From Kiritimatiellia bacterium (GTDB taxonomy: Bacteria > Verrucomicrobiota > Kiritimatiellia > RFP12 > DVOR01), in NCBI GenBank assembly GCA_017457555.1, contig JAFTHG010000188.1, forward strand, positions 1 through 15,271: a DNA stretch of 15,271 nt, written 5' to 3'. Position numbers and translations under genes: made by a program. Positions 14,945 to 15,271 of this stretch are shown piece after piece. Numbering within the stretch: position 1 is the stretch's first letter; each line of letters starts with the position of its first letter. The notes under the pieces were generated by a model. It saw nothing but the letters and a program-made list of their open reading frames with translations. It had not been told where the DNA came from and searched no databases.

Positions 14945-15271
14945 AAGCTGCTCCTTGGTAATCGCTACGAGCCAATAAGAAATGTTCTATTATTGTGACG
15001 GATTTTGACGAGAAAAGCAAGAAGTTACATTTTAGGAGGCGCTCAAATAGGACACGACTGGGGACGAATTAACCGGTTTCAGAGTGCATCTCTGCTGGCA
15101 TATAGCGATAGAAGCAAACAGGATTTACACACATCTATCTTCTGCCGCCCTTACATGGCTTGATGATTCTTCCTGATATTTAGATTGGGGGTTACCGTTC
15201 GTTTCACTCGCTTCACCCCTGGCTTTCATCTACAGCTCTTTCAGGGGTGAAATCCTACTCATCCCCTTTGC
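14945..15271. other. Gene-free end region upstream of the CotH gene
   Basis: About 330 nt have no supportable gene; all six frames are broken by stops within short distances. The first ~60 nt must hold the promoter of the giant gene. A TTGCTT near 15022 and an AATAAT-like box near 14992 on the minus strand are the only candidates, and both are weak. The rest has several small inverted repeats (for example CAGAG/CTCTG around 15081-15095) and the long hairpin described separately. Confidence 0.5.
15188..15251. repeat. Structured palindromic element, possibly a dispersed repeat
   Basis: A perfect 10-bp inverted repeat TTCACCCCTG / CAGGGGTGAA (15212-15221 with 15242-15251) encloses a 20-nt loop that itself has GCT/AGC ends. 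It is preceded by GGGGGTTACC and GTTCGTTTCACTCGCTTCAC, and the first stem arm can alternatively pair with the upstream G-run. It lies in a gene-free region and looks like a REP- or MITE-type unit, but a second copy is not in this window, so being repeated is inference. Confidence 0.42.

Noticed and set aside
1..15271. CRISPR arrays, tRNA/rRNA genes, insertion sequences or prophage genes.
   Set aside because: No regularly spaced repeats, cloverleaf-like sequence, transposase, integrase or phage structural gene was seen in any part.

Overview
This 15.3-kb window looks like chromosomal DNA from an anaerobic bacterium of the PVC group, most likely Kiritimatiellota/Verrucomicrobiota or Lentisphaerota (inference). 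In favour are a GGGtGRT-family protein next to an IscU-like scaffold, a phosphofructokinase of the PPi-PFK-like long group, and a giant secreted lamin-tail/LamG/CotH protein. The promoters are ordinary sigma70 type (TTGNNN - 17/18 bp - TATAAT) and most operon-leading genes have AAGGAG-type ribosome binding sites. This argues against Bacteroidota, even though one gene (the PD40 protein with a CxxCH motif) resembles proteins common there. Base composition is moderate and even. I see no tRNA, rRNA, CRISPR array or transposase.

Layout: (1) 1-1016, plus strand: the 3' end of a membrane acyltransferase 3 gene, then a YccF-type membrane protein. (2) 1083-5466, minus strand: one tight five-gene operon reading nfeD - SPFH/stomatin - rnc (RNase III) - class I rRNA-type methyltransferase - secreted PD40 protein with CVNCH. 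It has a promoter at 5512-5540 and ends at a hairpin at 1027-1051 shared with the convergent yccF gene. (3) 5610-6980, minus: a 6-phosphofructokinase with its own near-consensus promoter and a strong terminator. (4) 7319-9044, minus: a two-gene operon of an IscU/NifU-like scaffold and a GGGtGRT protein, with promoter and terminator. (5) 9271-9921, minus: an ArsR-type winged-helix protein fused to a membrane segment. (6) 10052-14944, minus: a 1630-residue secreted LTD-LamG-LamG-CotH-LTD protein. (7) 14945-15271: a gene-free end holding a long hairpin that looks like a dispersed repeat.

The minus-strand half is a row of self-contained transcription units. Four promoters and five hairpin terminators can be read directly, and in two places the terminator U-tract touches the -35 box of the next promoter. 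The best candidate for an undescribed system is the scaffold/GGGtGRT pair: cysteine-rich, tightly coupled and apparently codon-optimised for high expression, but with no assigned function. Next most interesting are the membrane-anchored ArsR protein with a possible self-operator, the haem-motif PD40 protein co-transcribed with RNA-processing genes, and the phosphofructokinase whose motifs predict ATP rather than PPi as donor.
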